NCBI RefSeq assembly: GCF_017813335.1
Contig: NZ_JAGIYY010000009.1
Span: forward strand, 62,001-126,000
DNA length: 64,000 nucleotides
From: Tianweitania sediminis
GTDB taxonomy: Bacteria > Pseudomonadota > Alphaproteobacteria > Rhizobiales > Rhizobiaceae
Direction of reading: 5' to 3'
The position numbers and the translations under genes are program-made. This document shows, piece after piece, positions 53,910 to 62,801 of the stretch. The notes below the pieces were generated by a model. That model was not told the DNA's origin. It saw only the letters and a program-made list of their open reading frames with translations, and made no database searches. How positions within the stretch are numbered: the stretch's first letter is position 1; each line of letters begins with the position of its first letter.

Positions 53910-56363
53910 ATGCCGGCTTTCTCCCAAGGCCTAGAAAAAGCACTCCATCAGGCGCTGACGTTCGCCAACGAGCGGCATCACGAATACGCCACGCTGGAAC
54001 ACCTGCTGCTCGCCCTCATCGAGGACAGCGACGCAGCTGCGGTGATGCGCGCGTGCAATGTCGATATCGACGATCTGAAGCACACGGTGCTGACTTACAT
54101 CGACACCGAGCTCGACAATCTGATCACCGGCTATGACGAGGATTCCAAGCCGACCGCCGGTTTCCAGCGTGTCATTCAGCGCGCGGTAATCCACGTCCAG
54201 TCGTCGGGCCGTGAGGAAGTTTCGGGCGCCAACGTGCTCGTCGCGATCTTTGCTGAGCGCGAAAGCCACGCTGCCTACTTCCTCCAGGAACAGCAGATGA
54301 CCCGCTACGACGCGGTGAACTACATCAGCCATGGCATCGCCAAGCGGGCCGGGGCCGGCGAAGCGCGCCCGCCCCGTGGGGCTGAGGATGATCAAGCCGG
54401 CGGTGCTGGCGGCGAAGGTGAAGACGGCGGCAAGAAGAAGCAGCAGCAGGACGCGCTCACCGCCTACTGCGTCAACCTGAACCAGAAGGCCAAGACCGGC
54501 AAGATCGACCCACTGATCGGCCGCGCCAACGAGATCAACCGCACGATCCAGGTGCTTTGCCGCCGGTCCAAGAACAACCCGCTTTACGTGGGCGATCCAG
54601 GTGTTGGCAAAACGGCGATTGCGGAAGGCCTTGCCAAGCGCATCGTGGAAGGCAAGGTGCCGCAGGCGCTTGCCGACTCCACCATCTTCTCTCTCGACAT
54701 GGGCACGCTGCTGGCGGGAACCCGCTATCGCGGCGACTTCGAAGAGCGCTTGAAGCAGGTCGTGAAGGAGCTGGAGGAATATCCGGGCGCCGTTCTGTTT
54801 ATCGACGAGATCCACACCGTGATTGGTGCGGGCGCAACCTCAGGCGGTGCCATGGATGCGTCCAACCTCCTGAAGCCCGCGCTGTCTTCGGGCGCAATCC
54901 GCTGCATGGGCTCGACGACCTACAAGGAGTTCCGCCAGTTCTTCGAAAAGGATCGGGCGCTCGTGCGTCGCTTCCAGAAGATCGACGTGAACGAGCCGAC
55001 GGTGGATGACACGATCGAGATCATGAAGGGCCTGAAGCCCTATTATGAGGACTTCCACAAGGTGAAGTTCAGCTCGGATGCCATCAAGGCTGCCGTGGAA
55101 CTGTCGGCGCGCTACATCAACGATCGCAAGCTGCCGGACAAGGCGATCGACGTGATCGATGAAACCGGTGCGTCGCAGATGCTGCTGCCGGAAAACAAGC
55201 GCAAGAAGACGATCACGGTCAAAGAGATCGAGGCGACCATCGCCACCATGGCCCGCATTCCGCCGAAAACCGTTTCGGCCGATGACGAGCAGGTGCTAGC
55301 TGGCCTCGAGGTCGAGCTCAAGCGCGTGGTTTATGGTCAGGATACCGCCATCACCGCGCTGGCTTCGGCGATCAAGCTGGCTCGCGCCGGCCTGCGGGAA
55401 CCGGAAAAGCCCATCGGCTCCTACCTGTTCTCGGGTCCGACGGGCGTCGGCAAGACGGAAGTGGCCAAGCAGCTTGCGGCTTCGCTCGGTTGTGAGCTGC
55501 TGCGCTTCGACATGTCGGAATACATGGAGCGCCACACCGTGAGCCGCCTGATCGGCGCGCCTCCCGGCTATGTCGGCTTCGACCAGGGCGGCCTTCTGAC
55601 CGACGGCGTCGACCAGCATCCGCATTGCGTGCTGCTTCTCGACGAAATCGAAAAGGCGCATCCGGACCTGTTCAACATCCTGTTGCAGGTCATGGATCAC
55701 GGCCAGCTCACGGATCACAACGGCAAGAAGATCGACTTCCGCAACGTGATCCTGATCATGACCACGAATGCCGGTGCGGCAGACATGGCCAAGGCGGCGA
55801 TCGGCTTCGGTTCGTCCAAGCGCGAAGGCGACGACGTCGAAGCGATCAACCGCCTGTTCACGCCGGAGTTCCGCAATCGCCTCGATGCGATCATTCCGTT
55901 CGGCTCGCTGCCGGTGCCGGTGATCCATCAGGTCGTGCAGAAGTTCGTGATGCAGCTGGAAGCGCAGCTTTCAGAGCGCGGCGTGACCTTCGACCTGTCG
56001 CCGGACGCGATCGCCTGGCTGGCTGACAAGGGCTATGACGAGCGCATGGGGGCACGCCCGCTCGGACGCGTCGTTCAGGAACACATCAAGAAGCCGCTGG
56101 CGGATGAGATCCTGTTCGGCAAGCTCAAGAAGGGCGGAACAGTGCGCGTCACGGTCGAGGAGATCGAGGGCAAGAAGGGCCTGAAGCTCGAATCGCTTGC
56201 AGACGAACTGCCGGTGAAGCCCAAGAAGGAGGCCGAGGAAGAGGACAAGCCGAAGCGTGTCCGCAAGCCGGCTGCCAAGAAGGCAGAAGCGAAAGCCAAG
56301 CCGGAAGAAAAGAAGAACCCGGGGCAGCGCAGCCTTGTGCCACAGCTGCCTCGCAAGAACTGA
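53910..56363 (+). CDS. clpA: ATP-dependent Clp protease ATP-binding subunit ClpA
   Basis: 817 residues, longer than the 758 of E. coli. Two N-terminal Clp repeats precede two AAA+ modules, with Walker [14 protein letters not shown] near 229 and [13 protein letters not shown] near 510, and arginine-finger regions. The extra C-terminal 60 residues are Lys/Glu-rich ([20 protein letters not shown]), a rhizobial extension. It unfolds substrates for ClpP. A strong terminator follows. Confidence 0.95.
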   Translation: MPAFSQGLEKALHQALTFANERHHEYATLEHLLLALIEDSDAAAVMRACNVDIDDLKHTVLTYIDTELDNLITGYDEDSKPTAGFQRVIQRAVIHVQSSGREEVSGANVLVAIFAERESHAAYFLQEQQMTRYDAVNYISHGIAKRAGAGEARPPRGAEDDQAGGAGGEGEDGGKKKQQQDALTAYCVNLNQKAKTGKIDPLIGRANEINRTIQVLCRRSKNNPLYVGDPGVGKTAIAEGLAKRIVEGKVPQALADSTIFSLDMGTLLAGTRYRGDFEERLKQVVKELEEYPGAVLFIDEIHTVIGAGATSGGAMDASNLLKPALSSGAIRCMGSTTYKEFRQFFEKDRALVRRFQKIDVNEPTVDDTIEIMKGLKPYYEDFHKVKFSSDAIKAAVELSARYINDRKLPDKAIDVIDETGASQMLLPENKRKKTITVKEIEATIATMARIPPKTVSADDEQVLAGLEVELKRVVYGQDTAITALASAIKLARAGLREPEKPIGSYLFSGPTGVGKTEVAKQLAASLGCELLRFDMSEYMERHTVSRLIGAPPGYVGFDQGGLLTDGVDQHPHCVLLLDEIEKAHPDLFNILLQVMDHGQLTDHNGKKIDFRNVILIMTTNAGAADMAKAAIGFGSSKREGDDVEAINRLFTPEFRNRLDAIIPFGSLPVPVIHQVVQKFVMQLEAQLSERGVTFDLSPDAIAWLADKGYDERMGARPLGRVVQEHIKKPLADEILFGKLKKGGTVRVTVEEIEGKKGLKLESLADELPVKPKKEAEEEDKPKRVRKPAAKKAEAKAKPEEKKNPGQRSLVPQLPRKN

Positions 56364-56388
56364 CCTCACAGGGATCCTTGTGAAAAAA

Positions 56389-56424
56389 GGCGTCGATCCG
56401 GGGATCGGCGCCTTTTTCTTTTTG
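56389..56424 (+). terminator. clpA terminator
   Basis: GGCGTCGATCC (56389-56399) pairs with GGATCGGCGCC (56402-56412), with a T-G wobble and a tight loop. TTTTTCTTTTT follows at 56413-56423 and AAAAAA stands before. It is the strongest intrinsic terminator in the window. Confidence 0.9.
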
Positions 56425-56486
56425 GACCAATGCTGAAACGCCGCCCGCCTCTTCGCTCCCCGCAACAGCAATGTTAATCCCCGGTA

Positions 56487-57230
56487 ATGACGCCGTCTCA
56501 GCACGTGGATATCCAGCGCTCCCGCACCGGTTGGTATCTCGCCGGTGTCCGTGCTGCCTTTTCCCTGCCTGGGCTGATCCTCGCGAGTTCCTTTGTCGGG
56601 TTTGCCGCCCTGGCGAAGGCGGCAGGGCTGACAATCGCACAGGCCGTTTTCATGACCGGCGTGATCTGGGCGCTGCCTGCCAAGGTGGTGCTTGTCGGGG
56701 CCATCATGTCGGGCAGCTCGATCTTTGCAGCCGCCTTCGCAGTCGCCCTGTCCTCCGTGCGTTTGACGCCGATGGTGGTTGCCCTGGTGCCGGAACTGCG
56801 CGGCTCCCGGACACGACAGCTGACGCTTTACCTTCTGTCCCACTTCGTTGCCATCACCTCATGGGTGCTTGCGATGGAGCGCGTCGGCGACGTTCCGCGC
56901 GACATGCGGACCACCTTTTATGCGGGTCTCGGCAGCACGCTGACCCTCGGCAACATGGTTGTGGTGGGGGTTGTTTATGCCTTGAGCCAAAAGCTACCGC
57001 CGGAGATTTCGGCTGCGCTCTTCATGCTGACGCCCATCTACTTCCTGACCTCGCTTTGGGCCTCGGCGCGCGAATGGGCGACGCATCTCGCGATGGTCAT
57101 GGGACTGGTGCTGGGCCCGGTCTTCCACGTCGTGCTGCCGGAGTTTGACCTGCTTGCCGCCGGCACCATCGGCGGGTTCAGCGCCTATGCGATCTTTTCC
57201 CTGGTTCAGCGCCGGCGGCCCGCCACGTGA
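56487..57230 (+). CDS. azlC: AzlC-family branched-chain amino acid exporter subunit
   Basis: 247 residues with about seven membrane segments. Motifs FSLPGLILASSFVGFAALAK near 26-45 and ALPAKVVLVGAIMSGSSIF near 62 identify AzlC. It partners with AzlD, whose start overlaps this stop by 4 bases (57227-57230), to export branched-chain amino acids or similar. Confidence 0.9.
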   Translation: MTPSQHVDIQRSRTGWYLAGVRAAFSLPGLILASSFVGFAALAKAAGLTIAQAVFMTGVIWALPAKVVLVGAIMSGSSIFAAAFAVALSSVRLTPMVVALVPELRGSRTRQLTLYLLSHFVAITSWVLAMERVGDVPRDMRTTFYAGLGSTLTLGNMVVVGVVYALSQKLPPEISAALFMLTPIYFLTSLWASAREWATHLAMVMGLVLGPVFHVVLPEFDLLAAGTIGGFSAYAIFSLVQRRRPAT

Positions 57231-57574
57231 CCTTCAGCGCCGTCGACAGCTGGTGGTGGCCGTTCCTGTTCATCCTCATCGCAGGATGGTTGGCGACCGA
57301 CGCCTGGCGCTTCCTCGGCGTTTATCTCGGCGGACGGCTGCGGGATGATGCGCCGGTTCTCGTGCTGGTGCGGACCATCGCCACCGCGCTGGTTGCCGCG
57401 GTGATCGGCAACCTCATCATTTTTCCGTCGGGAGAACTGGCCGACACGCCCTTGTGGCTGCGGCTAGGGGCGGCGTTGATCGGTTTTGCTGCTTTTCTGT
57501 TGACTGGCCAGCGCATGATCGTTGGCATCGTTGTTGCCGAAGCGCTTCTGCTTTTCGGCATCTACAGTTTGTAG
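57227..57574 (+). CDS. azlD: AzlD-family membrane subunit
   Basis: 115 residues with four membrane segments (WWWPFLFILIAGWLATDAWR, VRTIATALVAAVIGNLIIF, LRLGAALIGFAAFLLTG and VGIVVAEALLLFGIYSL). The AzlD family always follows azlC. Translational coupling to azlC supports a complex. Confidence 0.88.
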   Translation: MTFSAVDSWWWPFLFILIAGWLATDAWRFLGVYLGGRLRDDAPVLVLVRTIATALVAAVIGNLIIFPSGELADTPLWLRLGAALIGFAAFLLTGQRMIVGIVVAEALLLFGIYSL

Positions 57575-57591
57575 ACTCGAGCTTGAGGGTA

Positions 57592-58020
57592 ATGATGACC
57601 GGCTACGTGGATCCCACAAAGGAAAGCTTTGCAGCTTTTCGCGAGAACGACCGGGGCGGCCCGGTGCACATGCTGAATCTGGTGCGCTTTCGCGAGGAGG
57701 CAGCCTATGAGGATGGTCGCGTTAGCACGGGAGCCGAAGCCTACGCAGCCTACGGTCGTGAGACCCGCTCGATCTTGAAAAGGCTCGGCGGCAGAATCGT
57801 TTGGCGGGGCAACTTCGAGTTGATGCTGATCGGGCCATCGGAAGAACGCTGGGACGAGTGTTTTATTGCCGAATACCCGTCGGTGGCAGCGTTCGTGTCA
57901 ATGATCCGGGATCCGGAATACCGCGAGGCGGTGAAGCATCGCCAGGCGGCGGTGCTGGACTCCCGGTTGATCCGCCTGGAACCGGCCGCTTCAGGGCAGG
58001 GCTTCGGCGGCGAAGGCTGA
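57592..58020 (+). CDS. DUF1330 protein
   Basis: 142 residues from ATG 57592 (two ATGs after TTGAGGG). GYVDPTKESFAAFRENDRGG, PVHMLNLVRFREEAAY and YRAAVKHR-like VKHRQAAV near 120 show a dimeric alpha+beta barrel of DUF1330/EthD-like type. No catalytic activity is known. Convergent with the HIT gene, 5 bases between stops. Confidence 0.85.
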   Translation: MMTGYVDPTKESFAAFRENDRGGPVHMLNLVRFREEAAYEDGRVSTGAEAYAAYGRETRSILKRLGGRIVWRGNFELMLIGPSEERWDECFIAEYPSVAAFVSMIRDPEYREAVKHRQAAVLDSRLIRLEPAASGQGFGGEG

Positions 58021-58025
58021 CGTCT

Positions 58026-58460
58026 TCAGTTGCCGAGGGCGCCGATGATCTTTTCGGCGTGGGCGGCCAGAACGTCTCCCTTTTCCATCTCCCCACTGTG
58101 CGGCTTGAGCGACACGCCATTGAAACGGGGGATGACGTGGAAATGGAGGTGGAACACCATCTGCCCGCCCGCGGCTTCGTTGAACTGCTGGATCGTCACG
58201 CCGTCGGCGTCGAATGCCTTCATTACAGCCCTCGAGATGAGCTGCACCGTGTGCATCGTGGCAGCAAGGCTTTCCGGCGTCACATCCAGAATGTTGCGCG
58301 CACCGACCTTCGGAATCACGAGGCAGTGCCCGTCGCCCCTCGGCATGATGTCCATGAAGGCAAAGGTATGTTCATCCTCGTAGACACGGTGCGCCGGCAT
58401 GTCGCCGCGCATGATCTTGGCGAAGATGTTGTCCGGATCGTAGCGGGTCGTATCCTGCAT
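58026..58460 (-). CDS. HIT-family (histidine triad) hydrolase
   Basis: 144 residues with IFAKIMRGDMPAHRVYEDE near 12-30, HCLVIPKVGARNILDVTP and the catalytic triad HLHFHVIP near 105. It hydrolyses nucleotide monophosphates linked to small groups. No neighbouring partner identifies the substrate. Confidence 0.92.
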   Translation of the reverse strand: MQDTTRYDPDNIFAKIMRGDMPAHRVYEDEHTFAFMDIMPRGDGHCLVIPKVGARNILDVTPESLAATMHTVQLISRAVMKAFDADGVTIQQFNEAAGGQMVFHLHFHVIPRFNGVSLKPHSGEMEKGDVLAAHAEKIIGALGN

Positions 58461-58532
58461 GGCGGGCCTTTCGCGAGCTCAACATCATCGGCATAGCATG
58501 CGAGGCCGGCTGATCAAGCAGGAGGGCTTCGC

Positions 58533-59747
58533 TTACTCCCCGTCGACCTTGCGAAACGGCGTCCGGTCTTCCAGATACTCGCTCATGGCAGCCACGTCGC
58601 GCCGCTCGCGCGCCAGGTAATCGGCCACAGCGCGCCTCAGCCCGGGGTGAGCGATGTAATGGAGGGAGTGCGTGGTCACCGGTTGATAGCCGCGCGCGAG
58701 CTTGTGCTCGCCTTGGGCGCCGGCTTCCACGACCTTGAGCTTGTGGGCGATCGCGAAGTCGATCGCCTGATGGTAGCACACCTCGAAATGAAGGAACGGG
58801 TGATCCTCTACGCATCCCCAGTTGCGGCCGAACAGGGTGTCGCCGCCGATGAAATTGATGGCCCCAGCGATATAGCGGCCGTCGCGCTTGGCCATCACGA
58901 GCAGGATATCTTCGGCCATGCGCTCGCCGACCAGCGAGAAGAACTTCCTGTTTAGATAAGGCCGTCCCCATTTTCGACTGCCCGTATCCATGTAGAAGCG
59001 GAAGAAATCATCCCAAACCCGCTCCGTCAGGTCAGTCCCCGTCAGCCAGTCGATCGAAATGCCCGACGAAAGAGCCGTTTCCCGCTCCTTGCGGAGGGTC
59101 TTGCGCTTGCGGGATGCGAGCGCGTCCAGAAAGTCCGTGTAGCTGGTGTACCCATCGTTGAAGAAGTGGAACTGCTGATCGGTCCGATGGAGGAAGCCGT
59201 GCTCTTCAAGCGTGGTGATGTCGCGCTCGGCGGCGAAGGTGACATGGGCGGACGATGCCCCGATCTGGTCGGTCAGCGCCTTGAGCCCTTCAGCCAAAGC
59301 CGCCTGGATCGGCAGCGGGTCCGATGCTTGGAGGCACAACAAGCGGGGGCCGGCCGCTGGCGTGAACGGAACCGAGGCCTGTAGCTTCGGATAGTAATCC
59401 CCGCCCGCACGCTCGAAGGCGTCAGCCCAACCATGGTCGAAGACATATTCGCCCTGGCTGTGGGATTTCAGATAAGCGGGAACGGCGCCAAGCAGGGTTC
59501 CGTCGTCCGCTTCCAGCCGCAGAAACTGCGGCAACCAGCCCGTTTTTCGAGACGCGCAGCCGGAGTCTTCAAGCGCGCTCAGGAAGGCATGCGAAAGAAA
59601 TGGATTGTAGGGAAAGGCGCCCGTTCGGGACGCTCCGGCAAGCATGCCCCACTCGTCGGGGGCGAAGGCTGTCGCGCCTGCCGCTACCCGAATCGTGATC
59701 TCGCTCGCGGATGCCGCTTCGCCACCATCTGCCATTCGGGGAAACAT
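58533..59747 (-). CDS. GNAT-like DUF482 protein
   Basis: 404 residues. The fold resembles FemAB/GNAT acyltransferases of DUF482: SEYVFDHGWADAF-like GEYVFDHGWADAF near 104, RKRKTLRKERETAL near 212, FYMDTGSRKWGRPYLNRKFF near 250 and EAGAQGEHKLARGYQPV near 343. The reaction is unknown. MADGGEAAS four codons in may be the real start. Confidence 0.85.
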   Translation of the reverse strand: MFPRMADGGEAASASEITIRVAAGATAFAPDEWGMLAGASRTGAFPYNPFLSHAFLSALEDSGCASRKTGWLPQFLRLEADDGTLLGAVPAYLKSHSQGEYVFDHGWADAFERAGGDYYPKLQASVPFTPAAGPRLLCLQASDPLPIQAALAEGLKALTDQIGASSAHVTFAAERDITTLEEHGFLHRTDQQFHFFNDGYTSYTDFLDALASRKRKTLRKERETALSSGISIDWLTGTDLTERVWDDFFRFYMDTGSRKWGRPYLNRKFFSLVGERMAEDILLVMAKRDGRYIAGAINFIGGDTLFGRNWGCVEDHPFLHFEVCYHQAIDFAIAHKLKVVEAGAQGEHKLARGYQPVTTHSLHYIAHPGLRRAVADYLARERRDVAAMSEYLEDRTPFRKVDGE

Positions 59748-59795
59748 ACGCCGCCCGTTGTGCGGCGCAAGGTGACGGAACGGCAGTGTGATTGA

Positions 59796-60506
59796 TCAGG
59801 CTTCGAAACCCTCGAACGTCATCTGGTCCGCGTAGTCGGCAGTTCGCGTTCGGCCTTCTTCGTCGCGGACCGTCCACGTGATCACAGGCATCGCCAGCCG
59901 CTGTCGTACAAAGGTGATGAAGGGGTTCGGCAGATGCTGCCAATGGTAGGACACGAAGTCGATCTCGTGGGCAAGCATTGTGAAATGCAGTTCAATTTCA
60001 TCAGGCTTTTCGCCCCACGCGGTCAGGCCTCGGGGCAGATCAGGTGCGAAGCGCTTGAAGTCGCGGATGAGCCAGTGGTCGAAGGACATGATGGCCGCCT
60101 CGCCGGAATAGCGGTTCAGTTGATCCGCCACCTTTTCGACCAGCCCGGCGTCCCGGCCCTGGATGCCCTTCAATTCGATCACAAGCGGAACGCGGCCGGC
60201 GGTCAGTTGAAGAAGCTCGGCCAGGGTCGGCGGATAATCGTCCGTTCCCCCGATGCGCAGGGAGCTCAGTTCTGCTGCCGTTTTTTCGTAGATGAAGCCT
60301 TCGGCGCCCGCCAAGCGCTTCAACTCGTCGTCGTGGAATACGATCGGCACGCCATCGGCCGACAGATGCACGTCACACTCAATCGCGTAGTTGCGGTCGA
60401 TGGCCGCTTTGAAAGCGGAAAGGGTGTTTTCCCATCGCGACTTGTTGAGGTCGTGGTAGCCGCGATGGGCGATTGGCCGTGCCGTCAGCCAAGGGTAGGA
60501 CTTCAT
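59796..60506 (-). CDS. Glycerophosphodiester phosphodiesterase
   Basis: 236 residues of the GDPD fold. RPIAHRGYHD near 11 gives the first catalytic His, NYAIECDVHLSADGVPIVFHDDELKRL at about 40-65 gives the acid pair and second His, and LVIELKG near 105 the third acid. It cleaves glycerophosphodiesters to glycerol 3-phosphate and alcohol (such as choline). If choline is released, it could feed the betaine pathway, but that is inference. Coupled by 4 bases to the RidA gene (60503-60506). Confidence 0.93.
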   Translation of the reverse strand: MKSYPWLTARPIAHRGYHDLNKSRWENTLSAFKAAIDRNYAIECDVHLSADGVPIVFHDDELKRLAGAEGFIYEKTAAELSSLRIGGTDDYPPTLAELLQLTAGRVPLVIELKGIQGRDAGLVEKVADQLNRYSGEAAIMSFDHWLIRDFKRFAPDLPRGLTAWGEKPDEIELHFTMLAHEIDFVSYHWQHLPNPFITFVRQRLAMPVITWTVRDEEGRTRTADYADQMTFEGFEA

Positions 60507-60973
60507 GCTCCGGCGAGCTCCACGATCGCTTCCACTTCAACCGGCGCATTCAAGGGCAGGCTAGCCACCCCAACGGCCGACCGAGCGTGCTTGCCCTCGT
60601 CGCCCAGTGCTGCAACCAGGAAATCGGAGGCACCATTAGCCACGACGTGTTGTTCGGTGAAGTCAGGAGTGGAAGCCACGAAGACCGTGATTTTCACGAT
60701 GCGCCTGATTCGCGCGAGATCGCCGCTTGCCGCCTTGATTTGCGCCAGCACGTTCACTGCACACCACTTCGCGGCGAGCTTGCCGGCTTCCGTGCCCAGT
60801 TCGCGGCCAAGCAAACCCATCGCCATCAGCTTGCCGTCCTTCAACGGCAACTGCCCCGCGGTGAACAAAAGAGTGCCAGTTTGGGCGGCCGGAACGTAAT
60901 TGGCTGCCGGCGCGGCCGCCTCCGGCAATGTCACGCCAAGTTCAAGCAGCCGCTTTTCGATTGTGTCGCTCAT
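60503..60973 (-). CDS. RidA/YjgF-family protein
   Basis: 156 residues from ATG 60971-60973 with AAGGAG. LPEAAAPAANYVPAAQTG near 16, FTAGQLPLKDGKL near 38, KITVFVASTPDF near 100 and the C-terminal PVEVEAIVELAG form the trimeric RidA fold. The Arg that hydrolyses enamine intermediates in true RidA is not clearly placed, so the subfamily is uncertain. Coupled to GDPD. Confidence 0.88.
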   Translation of the reverse strand: MSDTIEKRLLELGVTLPEAAAPAANYVPAAQTGTLLFTAGQLPLKDGKLMAMGLLGRELGTEAGKLAAKWCAVNVLAQIKAASGDLARIRRIVKITVFVASTPDFTEQHVVANGASDFLVAALGDEGKHARSAVGVASLPLNAPVEVEAIVELAGA

Positions 60974-61094
60974 GGTCGTCTCCTTATATGCTGCCGGTAG
61001 AAGCCGAAGCAAAGGCGCCTCGCTTTTGCCACGTCCGGAGCGCGAACGCAGCCGGAATGTCGATGAGTTTGCGTCCGATTCACGGAGAAGAACA

Positions 61095-61931
61095 ATGCGG
61101 TTCGCCCGCGTCATGACCTCGCTGCTGCTTGTTCTCGCGCCCGCCACGGCGTGGGCCCAAGGACCCGCCGCCCTGTCCCCGCACCGGGCAGTCTACGATC
61201 TCAGGCTGGACAAGGCGAGCGAGAGCTCTGACATCACCGGCATTTCCGGCCGGATGGTCTATGACTTCGACGGTTCACCCTGTGAAGGTTATACCGTCAC
61301 CTTCCGCTTCGTCACGGATATCCAGACAAGCGACGCGTCGCGGGTGACGGACCAGCAGACCACCACCTTCGAAGAGGGTAGCGGACAATCGTTCCGCTTC
61401 GTTACCAAGTCGTTTGTGGACAGCGTGTTGGAACGCGAACTGCGCGGCGAAGCAAAGCAGGCTGCGGACGCGCTGGAGATTACGCTCGACAAGCCGCAGG
61501 AGATGGATGTCAGGTTGCCTGCGGCGCAGTTTCCGACGCAGCACATGCTGGAACTCCTCGGCAAGGCTCAACAGGGCGAAACCTTCTACGAGACGAGCAT
61601 CTTCGATGGCTCGGAAGACGGCGACAAGGCGATGACCACCGCGGTGGTGATCGGCAAGCCAACCGCAATGTCCGAAAGCGACCCTGAAAAAGCGGCTCTC
61701 AAGACGTTGGCCGGCGACCGGTACTGGCCCGTCGACATCGCGTATTTCGACCTGCAGGGCGACGGCGGGGAAGAAACGCCCGACTACCGCGTCAGCTTCA
61801 AGCTTCATTCCAACGGCCTGACGCATGACCTGGTGATGGACTACGGAGACTTCGCGATGACCGGCAAGCTGGTTGATCTCCAGCTTCGAGAACAAGCTCC
61901 GACGACCTGCGAACCGGCTACGCCGCGATAA
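61095..61931 (+). CDS. eipB: EipB-family periplasmic envelope protein (DUF1849)
   Basis: 278 residues after GGAGAAG. Signal peptide ends AWA-Q near 21. LSPHRAVYDLRL near 28 and GRMVYDFDGSPCEGYTVTFRF start a beta-spiral like Brucella EipB. Cys63 and Cys273 (TTCEPATPR) match the disulfide pair of that family. EipB stabilises the envelope. Its end overlaps marC (convergent) by 14 bases. Confidence 0.9.
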   Translation: MRFARVMTSLLLVLAPATAWAQGPAALSPHRAVYDLRLDKASESSDITGISGRMVYDFDGSPCEGYTVTFRFVTDIQTSDASRVTDQQTTTFEEGSGQSFRFVTKSFVDSVLERELRGEAKQAADALEITLDKPQEMDVRLPAAQFPTQHMLELLGKAQQGETFYETSIFDGSEDGDKAMTTAVVIGKPTAMSESDPEKAALKTLAGDRYWPVDIAYFDLQGDGGEETPDYRVSFKLHSNGLTHDLVMDYGDFAMTGKLVDLQLREQAPTTCEPATPR

Positions 61932-62547
61932 GCGCGCGGATGCCGTCGGCGACGAACTGGACGGCGAGGGCGGCGAGCAGGACGCCTAGCAGGCGCGTCA
62001 GAATCGAGCGGCCCGTTTCCCCAAGAAAGCGATCAACGCGTTCGGCCAGGATCAGCACCAGGGCCGTCACTGCAAGGCAAAGAGCAAGGATCACAACTGT
62101 GGTGAACTGCCCGATCGGGCTCGGGTAAGCCGAAGACAGCAACACGGTTGCCGAAATCGCGCCCGGTCCGGCGATCAGCGGGATCGCAAGAGGAAAGGCG
62201 GCGATGTTGCGGATCATGTCGCGCGTGATCGCCCGCGCCGCGCTTTTTTCGTGCCGCTCCTGCCGGCGCTCGAAGATCATCTCGAAAGCGATGAAGAACA
62301 ACAACAGGCCGCCCGCCGTGCGAAACGCCGGAAGCGTGATGCCGAATGCGCCGAGGATCACCGTCCCAGCCAGCGCAAACACTGCAAGGATGGCAAAGCC
62401 GATCACCGACGCGCGGACTCCGACATGGATCCGCTGCGAACGGTTCATCCCGCTTGTCAGCGCGAGGAACAAGGGTGCGAGACCCGGCGGGTCGATGGTC
62501 ACCAGGATCGTGACAAAGGCGTTGAAAGCGCTTTCGAAGTCCAGCAT
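61918..62547 (-). CDS. MarC-family membrane protein
   Basis: 209 residues with six membrane segments. FNAFVTILVTIDPPGLAPLF starts it, then FFIAFEMIFERR, AAFPLAIPLIAGPGAISATV near 118 and ILTRLLGVLLAALAVQFVAD near 183. The function of MarC/UPF0056 proteins is unknown despite the name. ATG 62545-62547 is the family start. Confidence 0.92.
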   Translation of the reverse strand: MLDFESAFNAFVTILVTIDPPGLAPLFLALTSGMNRSQRIHVGVRASVIGFAILAVFALAGTVILGAFGITLPAFRTAGGLLLFFIAFEMIFERRQERHEKSAARAITRDMIRNIAAFPLAIPLIAGPGAISATVLLSSAYPSPIGQFTTVVILALCLAVTALVLILAERVDRFLGETGRSILTRLLGVLLAALAVQFVADGIRALIAA

Positions 62548-62735
62548 CTGCTTCGGCTCCCTTGCGCCAGGTTGGGTGGTCGGCGGCTGTTTTAGAAGCT
62601 GTGTTCGTGGTTGCAAACGCCGGCTGTCATGCGCTGCCGGCGAAATAAACGCGGATGGATCTGCGTACGCGACCTAAGCGGCTGATGTTGCTTTAAAATC
62701 TGCCGGATTTTGCTGTGGGTAGAATGATGGTCCGG

Positions 62736-62764
62736 TTTGGAGTTGACGCCGCCTTTCCTATATA
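62736..62764 (+). promoter_or_regulatory. Possible sigma-70 promoter of gyrA
   Basis: TTTGGA (62736-62741) and TATATA (62759-62764) are spaced by 17 bases, with a purine about 7 bases later. That would leave a leader of about 30 bases before the gyrA TTG. Confidence 0.45.
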
Positions 62765-62801
62765 AAGGACTGATGATTCCCCCAAAATGCGGCGCTAGAC
62801 A

